Made by a program: the position numbers and the translations under genes. A DNA stretch of 64,000 nt, from the NCBI RefSeq assembly GCF_900130125.1, contig NZ_FQXY01000011.1, positions 372,001-436,000 on the forward strand, read 5' to 3'. The stretch comes from Bacteroides congonensis (GTDB taxonomy: Bacteria; Bacteroidota; Bacteroidia; Bacteroidales; Bacteroidaceae). The notes under the pieces are model-generated. The model ran no database searches, had not been told where the DNA came from, and saw only the letters and a list, made by a program, of their open reading frames with translations. Shown here piece after piece: positions 34,855 through 44,573 of this stretch; position 1 is the stretch's first letter; the number at the start of each line of letters is the position of its first letter.

Positions 34855-35841
34855 ATGAACAGAATGAATATGCCAACTTCTTTTCTATATAATAATTTTC
34901 CTACTTTCTTGCGTAAGTATTTTCCATACAAAGTACAAAAGATATCATTGAATGCAGGTTTTACTTGTCCCAACCGGGATGGAACGAAAGGGTGGGGCGG
35001 CTGTACGTATTGCAATAACCAGACTTTCAATCCGGATTACTGCCGGACGGAGAAATCCATCGCTACCCAACTGGAAGAAGGCAAGTGCTTTTTCGCCCAT
35101 AAATATCCGGAAATGAAATATCTTGCCTATTTTCAGGCTTATACCAATACTTATGCGGAATTGGAAGGACTGAAACGTAAGTATGAAGAGGCGCTAGAGG
35201 TGAAAGATGTCGTAGGTTTGGTGATAGGAACGCGTCCGGATTGTATGCCGGAAGGCTTATTGCACTACTTGGAAGAGTTGAACAGGCATACTTTTCTCAT
35301 GGTGGAATATGGAATAGAAAGTACTTGCGACAAAACTCTGCAACGTATAAATAGGGGGCATACTTATGCGGATACAGCAGAAGCGGTCGGGCGGACTGCT
35401 GCTTGTGGTATCTTGACAGGCGGACATGTCATCCTCGGACTTCCGGGAGAGACACATGACACGATGGTGGAACAGGCGGAAATCCTGTCGGAACTGCCGT
35501 TGAGCACTCTGAAAATTCATCAGTTGCAACTGATTCGCGGCACGCGCATGGCTCATGAATATGCTGAGAATCCCGTTGATTTTCATTTGTTTGCGAAAGT
35601 AGATGAATATATTGATTTAGTGATTGACTATGTAGAACATCTTCGTCCCCATATAGTAGTGGAACGCTTTGTCTCCCAATCTCCTAAAGATTTATTAATA
35701 GCTCCTGACTGGGGACTGAAAAATTATGAATTTGTAGCGCGTTTACAAAAAAGAATGAAAGAAAGAGGTGCTTATCAAGGCAAGAAGTACAAGGATTCGG
35801 AAAAAAGGATTAATTTTGCAGACGATAAATTTACTACCTGA
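34855..35841 (+). CDS. TIGR01212-type radical SAM protein (YhcC-like)
   Basis: 328 aa, cytoplasmic. The iron-sulfur motif region NAGFTCPNRDGTKGWGGCTYC contains three Cys in the atypical spacing of the YhcC/TIGR01212 subfamily. SAM-binding segments follow (GLVIGTRPDCMP, MVEYGIESTCDKTLQRINRG, GGHVILGLPGE). A C-terminal region includes HLRPHIVVERFVSQSPKDLL. Function of this subfamily is not firmly established. Single gene, upstream of the flavodiiron gene with a 58-bp gap, so possibly co-transcribed. Confidence 0.88.
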   Translation: MNRMNMPTSFLYNNFPTFLRKYFPYKVQKISLNAGFTCPNRDGTKGWGGCTYCNNQTFNPDYCRTEKSIATQLEEGKCFFAHKYPEMKYLAYFQAYTNTYAELEGLKRKYEEALEVKDVVGLVIGTRPDCMPEGLLHYLEELNRHTFLMVEYGIESTCDKTLQRINRGHTYADTAEAVGRTAACGILTGGHVILGLPGETHDTMVEQAEILSELPLSTLKIHQLQLIRGTRMAHEYAENPVDFHLFAKVDEYIDLVIDYVEHLRPHIVVERFVSQSPKDLLIAPDWGLKNYEFVARLQKRMKERGAYQGKKYKDSEKRINFADDKFTT

Positions 35842-35899
35842 ACAATTCCTATTTGGGGAATATCGGGTGGTGAGAGAGATTTTTAATGTAACTTAAAGA

Positions 35900-37096
35900 A
35901 TGGAACATAAAACAAGAATTAAAGGAAATGTCCACTATGTGGGAGTAAATGACCGTAACAAGCATAGATTTGAGGCGATGTGGCCATTACCCTATGGAGT
36001 TTCATATAACTCTTATCTGATTGATGATGAAATGGTGGCATTGGTGGATACGGTGGATATCTGTTATTTTGAAGTCTACTTGCGCAAGATCAAGCAAGTG
36101 ATTGGAGAGCGTCCCATTAATTATTTGATTATAAATCATATGGAGCCTGACCATTCCGGTTCTATCCGATTGATTAAGCAGCATTATCCGGATATTATCA
36201 TTGTAGGCAACAAGCAGACATTCGGCATGATTGAAGGCTTTTATGGCGTGACCGGAGAACAGTATCTGGTAAAGGACGGAGATTTCCTTGCCTTGGGACG
36301 TCATAAACTGCGTTTTTATATGACTCCGATGGTACATTGGCCGGAAACGATGATGACATTTGACGAAACGGATGGAATCCTTTTCTCAGGTGACGGATTC
36401 GGATGTTTCGGTACGCTGGACGGCGGTTTCCTGGATACCCGTATGAATGTAGATAAGTACTGGGGAGAGATGGTTCGCTACTATTCAAACATCGTCGGCA
36501 AATATGGAAGCCCTGTACAAAAAGCGTTGCAGAAACTCGGCGGACTTCCTATTTCCGCTATTTGCTCTACTCACGGGCCGGTATGGACGGAGAATATTGC
36601 CAAAGTGATTGGTATCTATGACCGTTTGAGCCGTTATGATGCGGATGAAGGTGTGGTTATCGCCTACGGAAGTATGTATGGAAATACGGAGCAGATGGCT
36701 GAGGCTATTGCTGCGGAGCTTTCCGCACAAGGTGTCAGGAACATCGTTATGCATAATGTGACGAAGAGTCATCCTTCTTATATCATAGCGGATATTTTCC
36801 GTTATAAGGGACTTATCATCGGTTCTCCCACTTACAGCAATCAGATATTCCCTGAAATAGAAGCGCTGCTTTCTAAGATTCTGTTGCGTGAGGTGAAAGG
36901 TCGTTATCTGGGCTATTTCGGTTCTTTCACATGGGCAGGTGCTGCTGTGAAGCGTCTGGCGGAATTTGCGGAAAAGAGCAAATTTGAGCTGATAGGCGAT
37001 CCGGTAGAGATGAAGCAGGCGATGAAAGATATCACCTATACCCAATGCGAAAACTTGGCGCGTGCCATGGCGGAACGCTTGAAGAAAGACCGTTAA
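35900..37096 (+). CDS. FprA-type flavodiiron protein
   Basis: 398 aa. N-terminal metallo-beta-lactamase-like domain with the di-iron ligand motif NHMEPDHSGS (H-x-E-x-D-H) and further ligands in MVHWPETMM, FSGDGFGCFG and CSTHGPVW. C-terminal flavodoxin domain with the FMN phosphate loop YGSMYGNTEQMAEAI and GSPTYSNQIFP. Flavodiiron proteins reduce O2 to water or NO to N2O and protect anaerobes from oxygen and nitrosative stress. Cytoplasmic; electron donor (rubredoxin or similar) not in this window. Confidence 0.95.
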   Translation: MEHKTRIKGNVHYVGVNDRNKHRFEAMWPLPYGVSYNSYLIDDEMVALVDTVDICYFEVYLRKIKQVIGERPINYLIINHMEPDHSGSIRLIKQHYPDIIIVGNKQTFGMIEGFYGVTGEQYLVKDGDFLALGRHKLRFYMTPMVHWPETMMTFDETDGILFSGDGFGCFGTLDGGFLDTRMNVDKYWGEMVRYYSNIVGKYGSPVQKALQKLGGLPISAICSTHGPVWTENIAKVIGIYDRLSRYDADEGVVIAYGSMYGNTEQMAEAIAAELSAQGVRNIVMHNVTKSHPSYIIADIFRYKGLIIGSPTYSNQIFPEIEALLSKILLREVKGRYLGYFGSFTWAGAAVKRLAEFAEKSKFELIGDPVEMKQAMKDITYTQCENLARAMAERLKKDR

Positions 37097-37147
37097 TACA
37101 GTGAATGAGATAATATATTTATTACTAACCTATAAAACAATCGACTT

Positions 37148-37960
37148 ATGAGATTAATTATTCAACCGGACTACCAGTCCGTATCTCAGTGGGCTGCACA
37201 TTATGTTGCCGCAAAAATAAAGGCTGCCAATCCGACACCCGAAAAACCATTTGTACTGGGTTGCCCTACCGGTTCTTCTCCTCTGGGTATGTACAAAGCG
37301 TTGATTGATCTGAATAAGAAAGGAATCGTTTCCTTCCAAAATGTAGTGACATTCAACATGGATGAGTATGTAGGATTGCCGAAAGAACATCCTGAAAGCT
37401 ACTATTCTTTTATGTGGAACAACTTCTTCGGTCATATCGACATCAAACGGGAGAACACCAATATCCTGAATGGTAATGCTCCTGACCTGGACGCAGAATG
37501 TGCACGTTATGAAGAAAAGATTAAGTCTTATGGCGGTATCGACTTGTTTATGGGTGGTATCGGCCCTGACGGACATATCGCATTCAACGAACCGGGTTCT
37601 TCCCTGACTTCACGCACTCGTCAGAAAACATTGACAATGGATACTATCATTGCCAATTCCCGTTTCTTTGACAATGACATCAACAAAGTTCCCAAGACTT
37701 CATTGACAGTGGGAGTGGGTACGGTACTTTCTGCAAAGGAAGTGATGATTATCGTTAACGGTCATAACAAGGCGCGCGCTTTGTATCACGCAGTAGAAGG
37801 TTCTATTACGCAGATGTGGACTATCAGTGCTTTGCAGATGCATGAAAAGGGTATCATTGTTTGTGACGATGCTGCTACTGCCGAATTGAAAGTCGGTACG
37901 TATCGCTACTTCAAGGATATTGAATCCGCTCACCTTGACCCTGAATCTTTGATTAAGTAA
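37148..37960 (+). CDS. nagB: glucosamine-6-phosphate deaminase
   Basis: 270 aa, the usual NagB length. It converts glucosamine-6-phosphate to fructose-6-phosphate and ammonia. Family motifs: LGCPTGSSPLGMYKAL, FNMDEYVGLPKEHPESYYSF (general base Asp), FMGGIGPDGHIAFNEPGSSL (catalytic His region), SLTVGVGTVLSAKEVMIIV and GHNKARALYHAVEGSITQMW. Cytoplasmic. Followed by a perfect-stem terminator. Confidence 0.97.
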   Translation: MRLIIQPDYQSVSQWAAHYVAAKIKAANPTPEKPFVLGCPTGSSPLGMYKALIDLNKKGIVSFQNVVTFNMDEYVGLPKEHPESYYSFMWNNFFGHIDIKRENTNILNGNAPDLDAECARYEEKIKSYGGIDLFMGGIGPDGHIAFNEPGSSLTSRTRQKTLTMDTIIANSRFFDNDINKVPKTSLTVGVGTVLSAKEVMIIVNGHNKARALYHAVEGSITQMWTISALQMHEKGIIVCDDAATAELKVGTYRYFKDIESAHLDPESLIK

Positions 37961-37984
37961 GGGATAAGATAAACGCTATAAAGA

Positions 37985-38025
37985 ATGGGCTGCATCAGTG
38001 ATAAATTGATTGCAGCCCATTTTTT
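37985..38025. terminator. intrinsic terminator after nagB
   Basis: ATGGGCTGCA (37985-37994) pairs perfectly with TGCAGCCCAT (38011-38020), 16-nt loop, followed by TTTTT. Confidence 0.9.
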
Positions 38026-38081
38026 GTGGGACATTTACTGAATATCCCTTTTGTATGATAGAATTTCCGGCGGAGATGAGA

Positions 38082-38696
38082 TTAGTTCTCTTCCAACCAG
38101 CCTTTCCCCTGACGGACGATTTCCGGTTCGTCTTCTGTGCATTTTACTACGGTAGAAGGTTCTATTCCTCCGATGCCACCGTCAATGACCAAGTCCACTA
38201 TGTCGCCGAACTTTTCGTCTATAAGTTCAGGGTCGGTCATGTACTCCAAATCCTCATGTTCTTCATAAGGCAGGGTGGTAGTCATAATAGGAGCATCGAG
38301 CAGTCGGGCAATCTCACGGATAATGTTATTGTCCGGCATACGGATACCCACTTCTTTCCGGTTGCGGAAAATTTTTGGTAACCGGTTCGTGCCGTTCAGA
38401 ATAAAGGTGAATGCTCCCGGAAGGTTATGCTTCATAAGCTTGAAGACACTATTGTCTACTTTGGCATATTCACTGATACTGCTCAAGTCATAACAGATGA
38501 TGGACAGGTTGTTCTTCCGTGGGTCTATCTCTTTGATTCGGCATATCCGTTCTATGGCACGCTCTTTCAGGCCGTGGCAGCCGATGGCGTACATCGTATC
38601 GGTGGGATAGATGATAAGTCCGCCGTCATTCAGGATATCAATGACACGTTGTAAATCCTGCGGGTTATTATTTTTATCATATAGCTTCAAAAGCAT
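38082..38696 (-). CDS. Sua5/YciO/YrdC-family protein
   Basis: 204 aa. The Sua5/YrdC fold is marked by GGLIIYPTDTMYAIGCHG, KEIDPRKNNLSIICYDL, KHNLPGAFTFILNG, VGIRMPDN and PIMTTTLPY. Members make threonylcarbamoyl-AMP for tRNA t6A modification (YrdC/Sua5) or have a related, less-defined role (YciO). The KEIDPRKNN and length fit the YciO-like branch; I cannot decide between them. It starts 25 bp after the AsmA-like gene on the same strand, so the two are probably co-transcribed. Confidence 0.88.
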   Translation of the reverse strand: MLLKLYDKNNNPQDLQRVIDILNDGGLIIYPTDTMYAIGCHGLKERAIERICRIKEIDPRKNNLSIICYDLSSISEYAKVDNSVFKLMKHNLPGAFTFILNGTNRLPKIFRNRKEVGIRMPDNNIIREIARLLDAPIMTTTLPYEEHEDLEYMTDPELIDEKFGDIVDLVIDGGIGGIEPSTVVKCTEDEPEIVRQGKGWLEEN

Positions 38697-38721
38697 AACC
38701 TCTTCTCCTTCCCTTGATTCT

Positions 38722-41247
38722 TTATTTAAGTTTCTTCTTTAAGAAATCCAGTGCTTTTTCAGCAGCCTTCTCCGTCACTTTTTGTTTGATGGAATCCTTA
38801 TTGGCAGTAGCGGCAGAGTCTAATCCAAGCTTCTGGCCGAGTTTGCTGATAGCTTCGTCGGCTACGGCTTCAACAGCCTGGTTTGCCATACTCTTCGTAT
38901 CGACACTGACTTTCGGAGAAGTAAATGAACCACCGATTTTCAGGTCGAGAGTCATTAACTTGGAGATATTCCCCACGGATGCAGGTAACTTAATCTTTCC
39001 TGTGTAATCAATGGTTTGGTCGAGCCCTGTGCTACCGGAAAGATTCAGGTTATAGTCACCCATCTTGATATCGAAAGGTTTCGTTTCTACCCGCCCGTCC
39101 TTGATAGTGAAATCCAAAGTCATATTTTTCACTTTCATATCTTTCAGGCTCGGTTGCTTCACAGCATCCGCGATCTGGTCGATAGCTTTTACTCCGCTTA
39201 AACTAAGGTCACGGGTAGAAAGGCTACCGTCCCCTTGCATCGTATCCAATACGGGGCTCATGGCTGCATCCAAATCCGTCAACACATTAATGCTACCGGA
39301 GAAATTACCTTTCAGGTTTTCAAAGATAGGAGCCATCTTCTGTACCATATCCAATTCCTTGTAGGCTTGCGCAAAACCAATGTTCGTCAGTTTGAATCCG
39401 GCTTTCAGTTCCGGCTTCTTTGCGTTGGCGGTAGAATAATATCCGTTCATTACCACATTTCCGCCCATGGTACTCATGGATAAATTCTTCATGTCTACTT
39501 TACCGTCTTTTACAACGAGTTTGCCATTCATATTGTTGAAAGACATCTTGTCGAATAATACCTGCTTCAGGTTAGCATCCATTTGGAAGTCAATGTTACG
39601 CGGCACTTCAACAACTCCGGTGGCTGTGGCTACGGAATCTGTAGCTGCCGCATCCGATGTAGCGGCTTCATCCGTAGAAGCAGTCATGAAATCATTCAGA
39701 TTGAAATAGTTGGAACGGATATTCAGTGTACCTTTCAGAGTAGTACCTTTCAGAACATAACCGATGTAGTTTTCAAACCGGCTATCGGCAGTAATATCAT
39801 TCTTTCCGATATTGACAGTCGTTTCACTCAACTGAAGATACTTCGGAGTGAAAGTGAAAAGTGATTTCTTAATCTCTACATCCGGTATATCCTTCATTTT
39901 AAGCTTCATACCCGTCAGACCGATAGTACCGGAAGCCTGCATACGTTCGTACTGTTCCTGCTCGATATAGGAAAGACGTCCCGACATTTGCATATCGGCG
40001 TCAATTGTTCCGTTCAGTTCCATATCCCCGAGTGGATATACCTGCTTAATCATGCCCAGGTTAAGAACACCTTTGGCTTCAGCCTTGAAGTCAGAGTCAC
40101 TGACGGGTGTTTTCACGTTAGCGGTCAGACTGAACGGATTTCCTGCCAGGCGGAAGCTGAACGGATTAATGTCAATGGTGGTCAGGTCGATATTACCACC
40201 CGGATTCTGAACGTTGGCACTGATATTGATTTGGTCTACTCCTGCCGGTAAAGCCGGATAGCGGAACATAGCATTCTTGACTTGCATATCAATATTGAAT
40301 GCAGGTACCGTATCTCCTTGCAGAACACCTTTGGCCGTTGCCGTAAGGGTAGCTGTTCCGTCGGTTTTCAGACTGGAGAACTCCGTAGCGTAGATGGCAG
40401 GAATTAACGAAAGAATTTCTTTGAAACCAATATCGTTCGTGTTGAGTTTCAAATCCATGTCAATAGCCGGGCCTTTCAAAGCTACCCAACCGTCGATACC
40501 GGCCTGAATGGCATTAAGACGAATCGTATTATCCTTTAATGTATATTTATTGTTGGCAAGATCGGCATCTACATCCATTTTTGCGGAGATATTGGCATTT
40601 GCCAGGAAAGGAATCCCATTCATCTTGTAAGTCAGGGATTTGGTTTCCGCTTCCAGCTTCAGGGTAGTACGTTCACTTCCCAAGTCTCCTGCGCAGATAG
40701 CGTTGAAGTCGCGGATATCAGCATACATTTTTCCTTGTTGGTCATCATAGACCAAATTCATGTTTTTGATGACGAAACGTTGTAGTTTCACTTTGAAAGG
40801 AGAAGATTCTTCTTCCTCAACGGCTGGTGTTTCGTCAGTTGCGGTCGTGTCCGGTTTCATAATATCCCAATTGACTTGCCCGTCCGGCAATACAATGGCA
40901 TGCAACTTGGTGTCTTCAATGAAGATTTTAGAAATATCATAGCCGCTATCTCCGAAAAGTGAGAATAGATTAATGGCGGCAGTAACTTCTCCGGCTTGTA
41001 CAAGGGTATCGTTAGCGAATTCTCCTGTACCTTTCAGCCAGAAATCTTCGAGAGTGACAGAAGCCTGCGGGAAGTTACGGAACAGGCTAATGTTGAGTTT
41101 CTTAAAGTCAAATTGAGCGTTGAACATCTTGTTGCCTTCTGTCTTTACGATATCGGCTATCTTACCTTGGAAGGCGAAGGGAAGAAGGAGCATCAGAATG
41201 ATAATTACTCCTACGGTGATAGCTGCGATTTTCAAACCTTTTTTCAT
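38722..41247 (-). CDS. AsmA-like / DUF748-type envelope protein
   Basis: 841 aa. One N-terminal membrane helix (IAAITVGVIIILMLLLPFAF), then a long beta-strand-rich periplasmic region. It includes AsmA-type segments NISLFRNFPQASVTLEDFWL and LFSLFGDSGYDISKIFIEDT, and a C-terminal AsmA-like repeat region (GDYNLNLSGSTGLDQTIDYT). A Lys-rich helical tail ends the protein. AsmA-like proteins are thought to form bridge-like lipid conduits between inner and outer membranes; this role is family knowledge, not visible here. First gene of a two-gene unit with the Sua5-like gene. Confidence 0.88.
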   Translation of the reverse strand: MKKGLKIAAITVGVIIILMLLLPFAFQGKIADIVKTEGNKMFNAQFDFKKLNISLFRNFPQASVTLEDFWLKGTGEFANDTLVQAGEVTAAINLFSLFGDSGYDISKIFIEDTKLHAIVLPDGQVNWDIMKPDTTATDETPAVEEEESSPFKVKLQRFVIKNMNLVYDDQQGKMYADIRDFNAICAGDLGSERTTLKLEAETKSLTYKMNGIPFLANANISAKMDVDADLANNKYTLKDNTIRLNAIQAGIDGWVALKGPAIDMDLKLNTNDIGFKEILSLIPAIYATEFSSLKTDGTATLTATAKGVLQGDTVPAFNIDMQVKNAMFRYPALPAGVDQINISANVQNPGGNIDLTTIDINPFSFRLAGNPFSLTANVKTPVSDSDFKAEAKGVLNLGMIKQVYPLGDMELNGTIDADMQMSGRLSYIEQEQYERMQASGTIGLTGMKLKMKDIPDVEIKKSLFTFTPKYLQLSETTVNIGKNDITADSRFENYIGYVLKGTTLKGTLNIRSNYFNLNDFMTASTDEAATSDAAATDSVATATGVVEVPRNIDFQMDANLKQVLFDKMSFNNMNGKLVVKDGKVDMKNLSMSTMGGNVVMNGYYSTANAKKPELKAGFKLTNIGFAQAYKELDMVQKMAPIFENLKGNFSGSINVLTDLDAAMSPVLDTMQGDGSLSTRDLSLSGVKAIDQIADAVKQPSLKDMKVKNMTLDFTIKDGRVETKPFDIKMGDYNLNLSGSTGLDQTIDYTGKIKLPASVGNISKLMTLDLKIGGSFTSPKVSVDTKSMANQAVEAVADEAISKLGQKLGLDSAATANKDSIKQKVTEKAAEKALDFLKKKLK

Positions 41248-41284
41248 TTGCTTCTATTTTAAGAGTCTGATAATATGCAAGGAG

Positions 41285-41292
41285 CAAAACTA
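41285..41292 (-). promoter_or_regulatory. -7 promoter box of the AsmA-like gene
   Basis: The minus strand reads TAGTTTTG (TAnnTTTG), 37 bp before the ATG at 41247. Confidence 0.5.
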
Positions 41293-41496
41293 ATAAAATT
41301 TTTTGATAATAAGGGATAAAAGTGTTTTTTTTAGGGATTCTTATTTTTAAATTAGCAGAATCCAAAGTACGGGATTGTGTTAGGGACGGTTGAGGATAGA
41401 GAGTAGGGGATGATAACTTAATCTGTAAATATATTTGCGTGTAGCTCTCCAAAGTAGACAATGGCTCTCCAAGGCGTTGTAAGTGGGGGATTCGTT

Positions 41497-41584
41497 CCTC
41501 GGTGAGCAACAACCTTTTCCTCGGTGGGGAACGGGGCTTTCCTCGGTGAAGAACGATGTGTTGGTCGGTGAGGACGAAAACGGT
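41497..41584. repeat. four-copy 22-bp tandem repeat
   Basis: Units start at 41497, 41519, 41541 and 41563. The core TCGGTG recurs at 41499, 41521, 41543 and 41565, exactly 22 bp apart. The consensus head is CCTCGGTGRRGAAC with a T-rich tail. The fourth unit is the most diverged. Confidence 0.8.
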
Positions 41585-41616
41585 CGGTTTCCGTCTTTTT
41601 CTTTTATATAGATTTA

Positions 41617-43614
41617 TTACTTTCTCTTTTTCTTCAGTTCCTCTGCGATTCTCCATTGTAACGCAGCTTCCGCTTCCTTTCCTGCTTTCAGCAAAGCGTC
41701 ACCGAATAGTTCATGTGCACCGGCATGCTCCGGTTTCAAGCTTGTCGCTTTATCCAGGTCGGCAATGGCTCCTTCCGTATCTTCTGTTTTTAGTCGAAGT
41801 TTTCCCCGGTTATAAACAGCTTTGAAGTTTGCCGGGTGAAGATTTACAGCCGTATTGAAGCAGTTCTCCGCATCAAAATACTCTTTGTTGTTAAAGAGCG
41901 TGATACCTTTTCGTATCCAGGCATCCACGTAGTTCGGGTCGAGACTGAGCGCCTTGTCATAGTTGGCAAGGGCGGCACGTGCGTCATGTGCCTGAGTGAT
42001 ACACTCATTGCCCATTAACAGATACTCATGTGCGTATTGGCGCAGACGTTCCTGCTGTTCCTTCATCTGTTCCTTGAGCTTTTTATTCTGTTCTTTCAAG
42101 GTGTTGATGACACCGAGTTTCCGGCGGATGAAGCGGCGGGGGACAGGTTTTTCTATATCATAGCGGGAATGAATGGCACGGAAAAATTGTTCCAGACACT
42201 CTTCCATATCTCCTTTGTCGAAAGCACGTGCGGCTGCGGCATATTGTACATCTGCCTGTGCCTGTTTCAATGCCTTGTCAATGGCTTGTCGGTTATTGAA
42301 ACGTCCCGCAAAGTTCACAATCTCGGGACGGACGAAAACATCTGCCCTGTTAATCGGCTTTTTGAGTTGGATACCATCCAGTGATGTACAACGGCTGAGT
42401 GCGACATATGCTTGTCCACCGGCGAATACTCCGCCTGTGAAGTCAATGACTACCCGGCTGAAAGTCAGTCCCTGGCTCTTGTGAACAGTAATAGCCCATG
42501 CCAACCGGATAGGATATTGCGTGAAACTACCCAGTACTTCTTCCTCAATCTCTTTCGTCTTTTCGTTGTAGTGATAGCGGATATTGCGCCATGAATCCCG
42601 TTTCACGTCACATTCTTTTCCGTCGTCAGTGATAACGTATATCGTTTCCTCTTCCTCATCAATGCCGGCAATAACGCCAATCGTACCATTTACCCAACGG
42701 CGGTCGAAATCATTCTTGATAAAGATAATCTGTGCGCCGGGCTTTAGTACAAGCTCTTGTGAGGTAGGCAAACTGCTTTCAGGAAAATCCCCTTCGATAA
42801 CTCCTTCAAAAGTAATCGGCTCTCCCGGAAGTTCAGCCAGTTTCTTTTCGTTGATTGTGTCTACCGTATCCCTTCGGGTAGCAAGCGTGATATACATATC
42901 CGCTTCCGCTTCTTCAATATGACTTCCGTAGCGGGTATTCAGCAGTTGCAAGTCCGCAGCTCCGGCGGTATTGGTACGGATATGGTCGAGTACACCGACA
43001 AAAACAGGGTCGGTCTGCCGATAAACTTTTTGAAGCTCGATAGACACCAAATCTATCTGACCGAATACCCGTGCAGAGAAAAAGTAGGGAGTAGGGTAGA
43101 ACCGGTTCAATATTTCCCGCTCATCGTTCTTTACGACAGGTTCCAACTGGAAGACATCGCCTACCAATAACAACTGTTTTCCACCGAAAGGCTCACGTAA
43201 GTTATGGGAATATACGCGCAGGATACGGTCGATGGCATCAATAATATCCGCCCGCACCATTGAAATCTCATCAATAATCACCAGTTCTATCTGTTCCAGT
43301 AACTTCCGGTGCGGTTTGGTATATTTGAAAAACTCGTGGATGCGTCCCCGTTGCAGGCTGAGGTTTGGGTCGTCAGGCAATAGCGGATAGAAAGGAAGTT
43401 TGAAGAAACTATGCATCGTGCTTCCCCCGGCATTGATGGCGGCAATACCCGTCGGAGCAAGTACGACATGTTTCTTTTTCGTATTCTCGCAGACGTAACG
43501 CAGGAATGTAGATTTCCCTGTCCCTGCCTTTCCGGTTAGAAAGACCGACTGGCGTGTATATTGAATCAAGTTCAGGGCATCCTGAAACTCAGCGTTGTTA
43601 GTGTCTACGCTCAT
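41617..43614 (-). CDS. Pif1-like AAA helicase with C-terminal TPR repeats
   Basis: 665 aa. Superfamily 1 helicase motifs: Walker A FLTGKAGTGKSTFL, APTGIAAINAGGSTMHSFF (motif Ia), LVIIDEISMVRADII (Walker B), LLLVGDVFQLEPV, and a late motif LAWAITVHKSQGLTF with AYVALSRCTSLDG. These are the Pif1/RecD-like set. After about residue 455 there is a coiled-coil stretch (LKEQNKKLKEQMKEQQERL), followed by TPR repeats (ALANYDKALSLDPNYVDAWI, ENCFNTAVNLHPANFKAVYN, DLDKATSLKPEHAGAHELFG). The TPRs suggest a protein partner. Starts 24 bp after the HAD gene and is probably co-transcribed. Confidence 0.92.
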   Translation of the reverse strand: MSVDTNNAEFQDALNLIQYTRQSVFLTGKAGTGKSTFLRYVCENTKKKHVVLAPTGIAAINAGGSTMHSFFKLPFYPLLPDDPNLSLQRGRIHEFFKYTKPHRKLLEQIELVIIDEISMVRADIIDAIDRILRVYSHNLREPFGGKQLLLVGDVFQLEPVVKNDEREILNRFYPTPYFFSARVFGQIDLVSIELQKVYRQTDPVFVGVLDHIRTNTAGAADLQLLNTRYGSHIEEAEADMYITLATRRDTVDTINEKKLAELPGEPITFEGVIEGDFPESSLPTSQELVLKPGAQIIFIKNDFDRRWVNGTIGVIAGIDEEEETIYVITDDGKECDVKRDSWRNIRYHYNEKTKEIEEEVLGSFTQYPIRLAWAITVHKSQGLTFSRVVIDFTGGVFAGGQAYVALSRCTSLDGIQLKKPINRADVFVRPEIVNFAGRFNNRQAIDKALKQAQADVQYAAAARAFDKGDMEECLEQFFRAIHSRYDIEKPVPRRFIRRKLGVINTLKEQNKKLKEQMKEQQERLRQYAHEYLLMGNECITQAHDARAALANYDKALSLDPNYVDAWIRKGITLFNNKEYFDAENCFNTAVNLHPANFKAVYNRGKLRLKTEDTEGAIADLDKATSLKPEHAGAHELFGDALLKAGKEAEAALQWRIAEELKKKRK

Positions 43615-43638
43615 TCTTGTAAGTATAGTAAATCCTTT

Positions 43639-44427
43639 TTATTCAATGATTCCGAAATGTTTCATCGCTTTGCTGATTCCATCCTCGTCAATGGGAGCCG
43701 TCACGTAATCGGCGGCGGCCTTTACGTCATCCTTTGCCTGTCCCATAGCTACTCCGATAGCGGCATGGCGAAGCATACTGATGTCGTTTCCACCATCTCC
43801 GAATGACATCGTATCTTCCAACTTAATATCAAAGTAACGGATGATTTCATCAATCCCCTTTTGCTTGGTATCCCCTTTGGCGGTCACGTCGGCAAAAGAC
43901 GGATACCAGCGCCCTATCTCACAAGTCGGGATAGACGGGCGGATTTCCTTTTCTTCTTCCTCTGTGATAAAAGGTGTCATTTGTATAATCTCCCTGCTTG
44001 TCGCTTCTTCAAAAGAGACAGTCGGGATCACATTCACGTGCAGGAAATCATAGAAAATCTTTTTCACCATCTCGTCAGGCTGGCAAACAGATATATTATG
44101 TTCCTCTACAAAGATACAAGGTACCCCCTTCTTCTCGCAGAAAGCACCCATTGCTTTTACTTCTTTTTGAGGGATGGCACTTTTATAAATAACTTGCTCT
44201 CCGACAAAACAATAAGCCCCGTTCATGGTAATGTATCCATCTATGAGATTCCGGTCTTGTAGTTCGGAAAGGTTGTTGATAATGGCTTTCGGGCGTCCGG
44301 TAGCGATGAATATTTTATGCCCTTTTGCGTGGGCGGCTTCCAATGCCTCAATAGTAGAAGTCGGGATGCGGTGAGTCTCAAAACTGACCAGCGTTCCGTC
44401 TATATCAAAAAATAATGCTTTCGTCAT
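43639..44427 (-). CDS. Cof-type HAD-IIB phosphatase
   Basis: 262 aa. HAD motif I ALFFDIDGTLVSF (nucleophile Asp in DxDGT), motif II IFIATGRPKAII, and motif IV MSFGDGGNDISMLRHAAIGV with a Lys in VTAKGDTKQKGID (motif III). The cap is type IIB. Such enzymes dephosphorylate sugar phosphates or cofactors such as pyridoxal phosphate; the substrate is not predictable. First gene of the HAD-helicase pair. Confidence 0.93.
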   Translation of the reverse strand: MTKALFFDIDGTLVSFETHRIPTSTIEALEAAHAKGHKIFIATGRPKAIINNLSELQDRNLIDGYITMNGAYCFVGEQVIYKSAIPQKEVKAMGAFCEKKGVPCIFVEEHNISVCQPDEMVKKIFYDFLHVNVIPTVSFEEATSREIIQMTPFITEEEEKEIRPSIPTCEIGRWYPSFADVTAKGDTKQKGIDEIIRYFDIKLEDTMSFGDGGNDISMLRHAAIGVAMGQAKDDVKAAADYVTAPIDEDGISKAMKHFGIIE

Positions 44428-44449
44428 AAATTCCTTTTTGAATTGAATA

Positions 44450-44457
44450 CAAAAGTA
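44450..44457 (-). promoter_or_regulatory. -7 promoter box of the HAD-helicase unit
   Basis: The minus strand reads TACTTTTG (TAnnTTTG), 22 bp before the ATG at 44427. Confidence 0.5.
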
Positions 44458-44573
44458 CTATTTTTCTATGTAAATAGCAATTAGGATACTTCTCTTATGC
44501 TTTTTTAGTCTTACACATACAGAAGAGGTAATTCTTCTTTTCTCCTACGGTCGCCTGAATGATAGAACTAATA

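Larger units (their letters stand above)
41248..41616. other. intergenic region with AsmA promoter and tandem repeats
   Basis: 369 bp between the helicase gene stop and the AsmA-like start. It contains the -7 box at 41285-41292, two GCTCTCCAA copies (41444 and 41464) and the 22-bp array at 41497-41584. A minus-strand open frame across it is not supported as a gene. Confidence 0.6.

Noticed and set aside
41162..41656. Minus-strand open frame of 164 codons across the repeat region
   Set aside because: It runs over the ends of two real genes and the tandem repeat, and its translation is basic low-complexity sequence.
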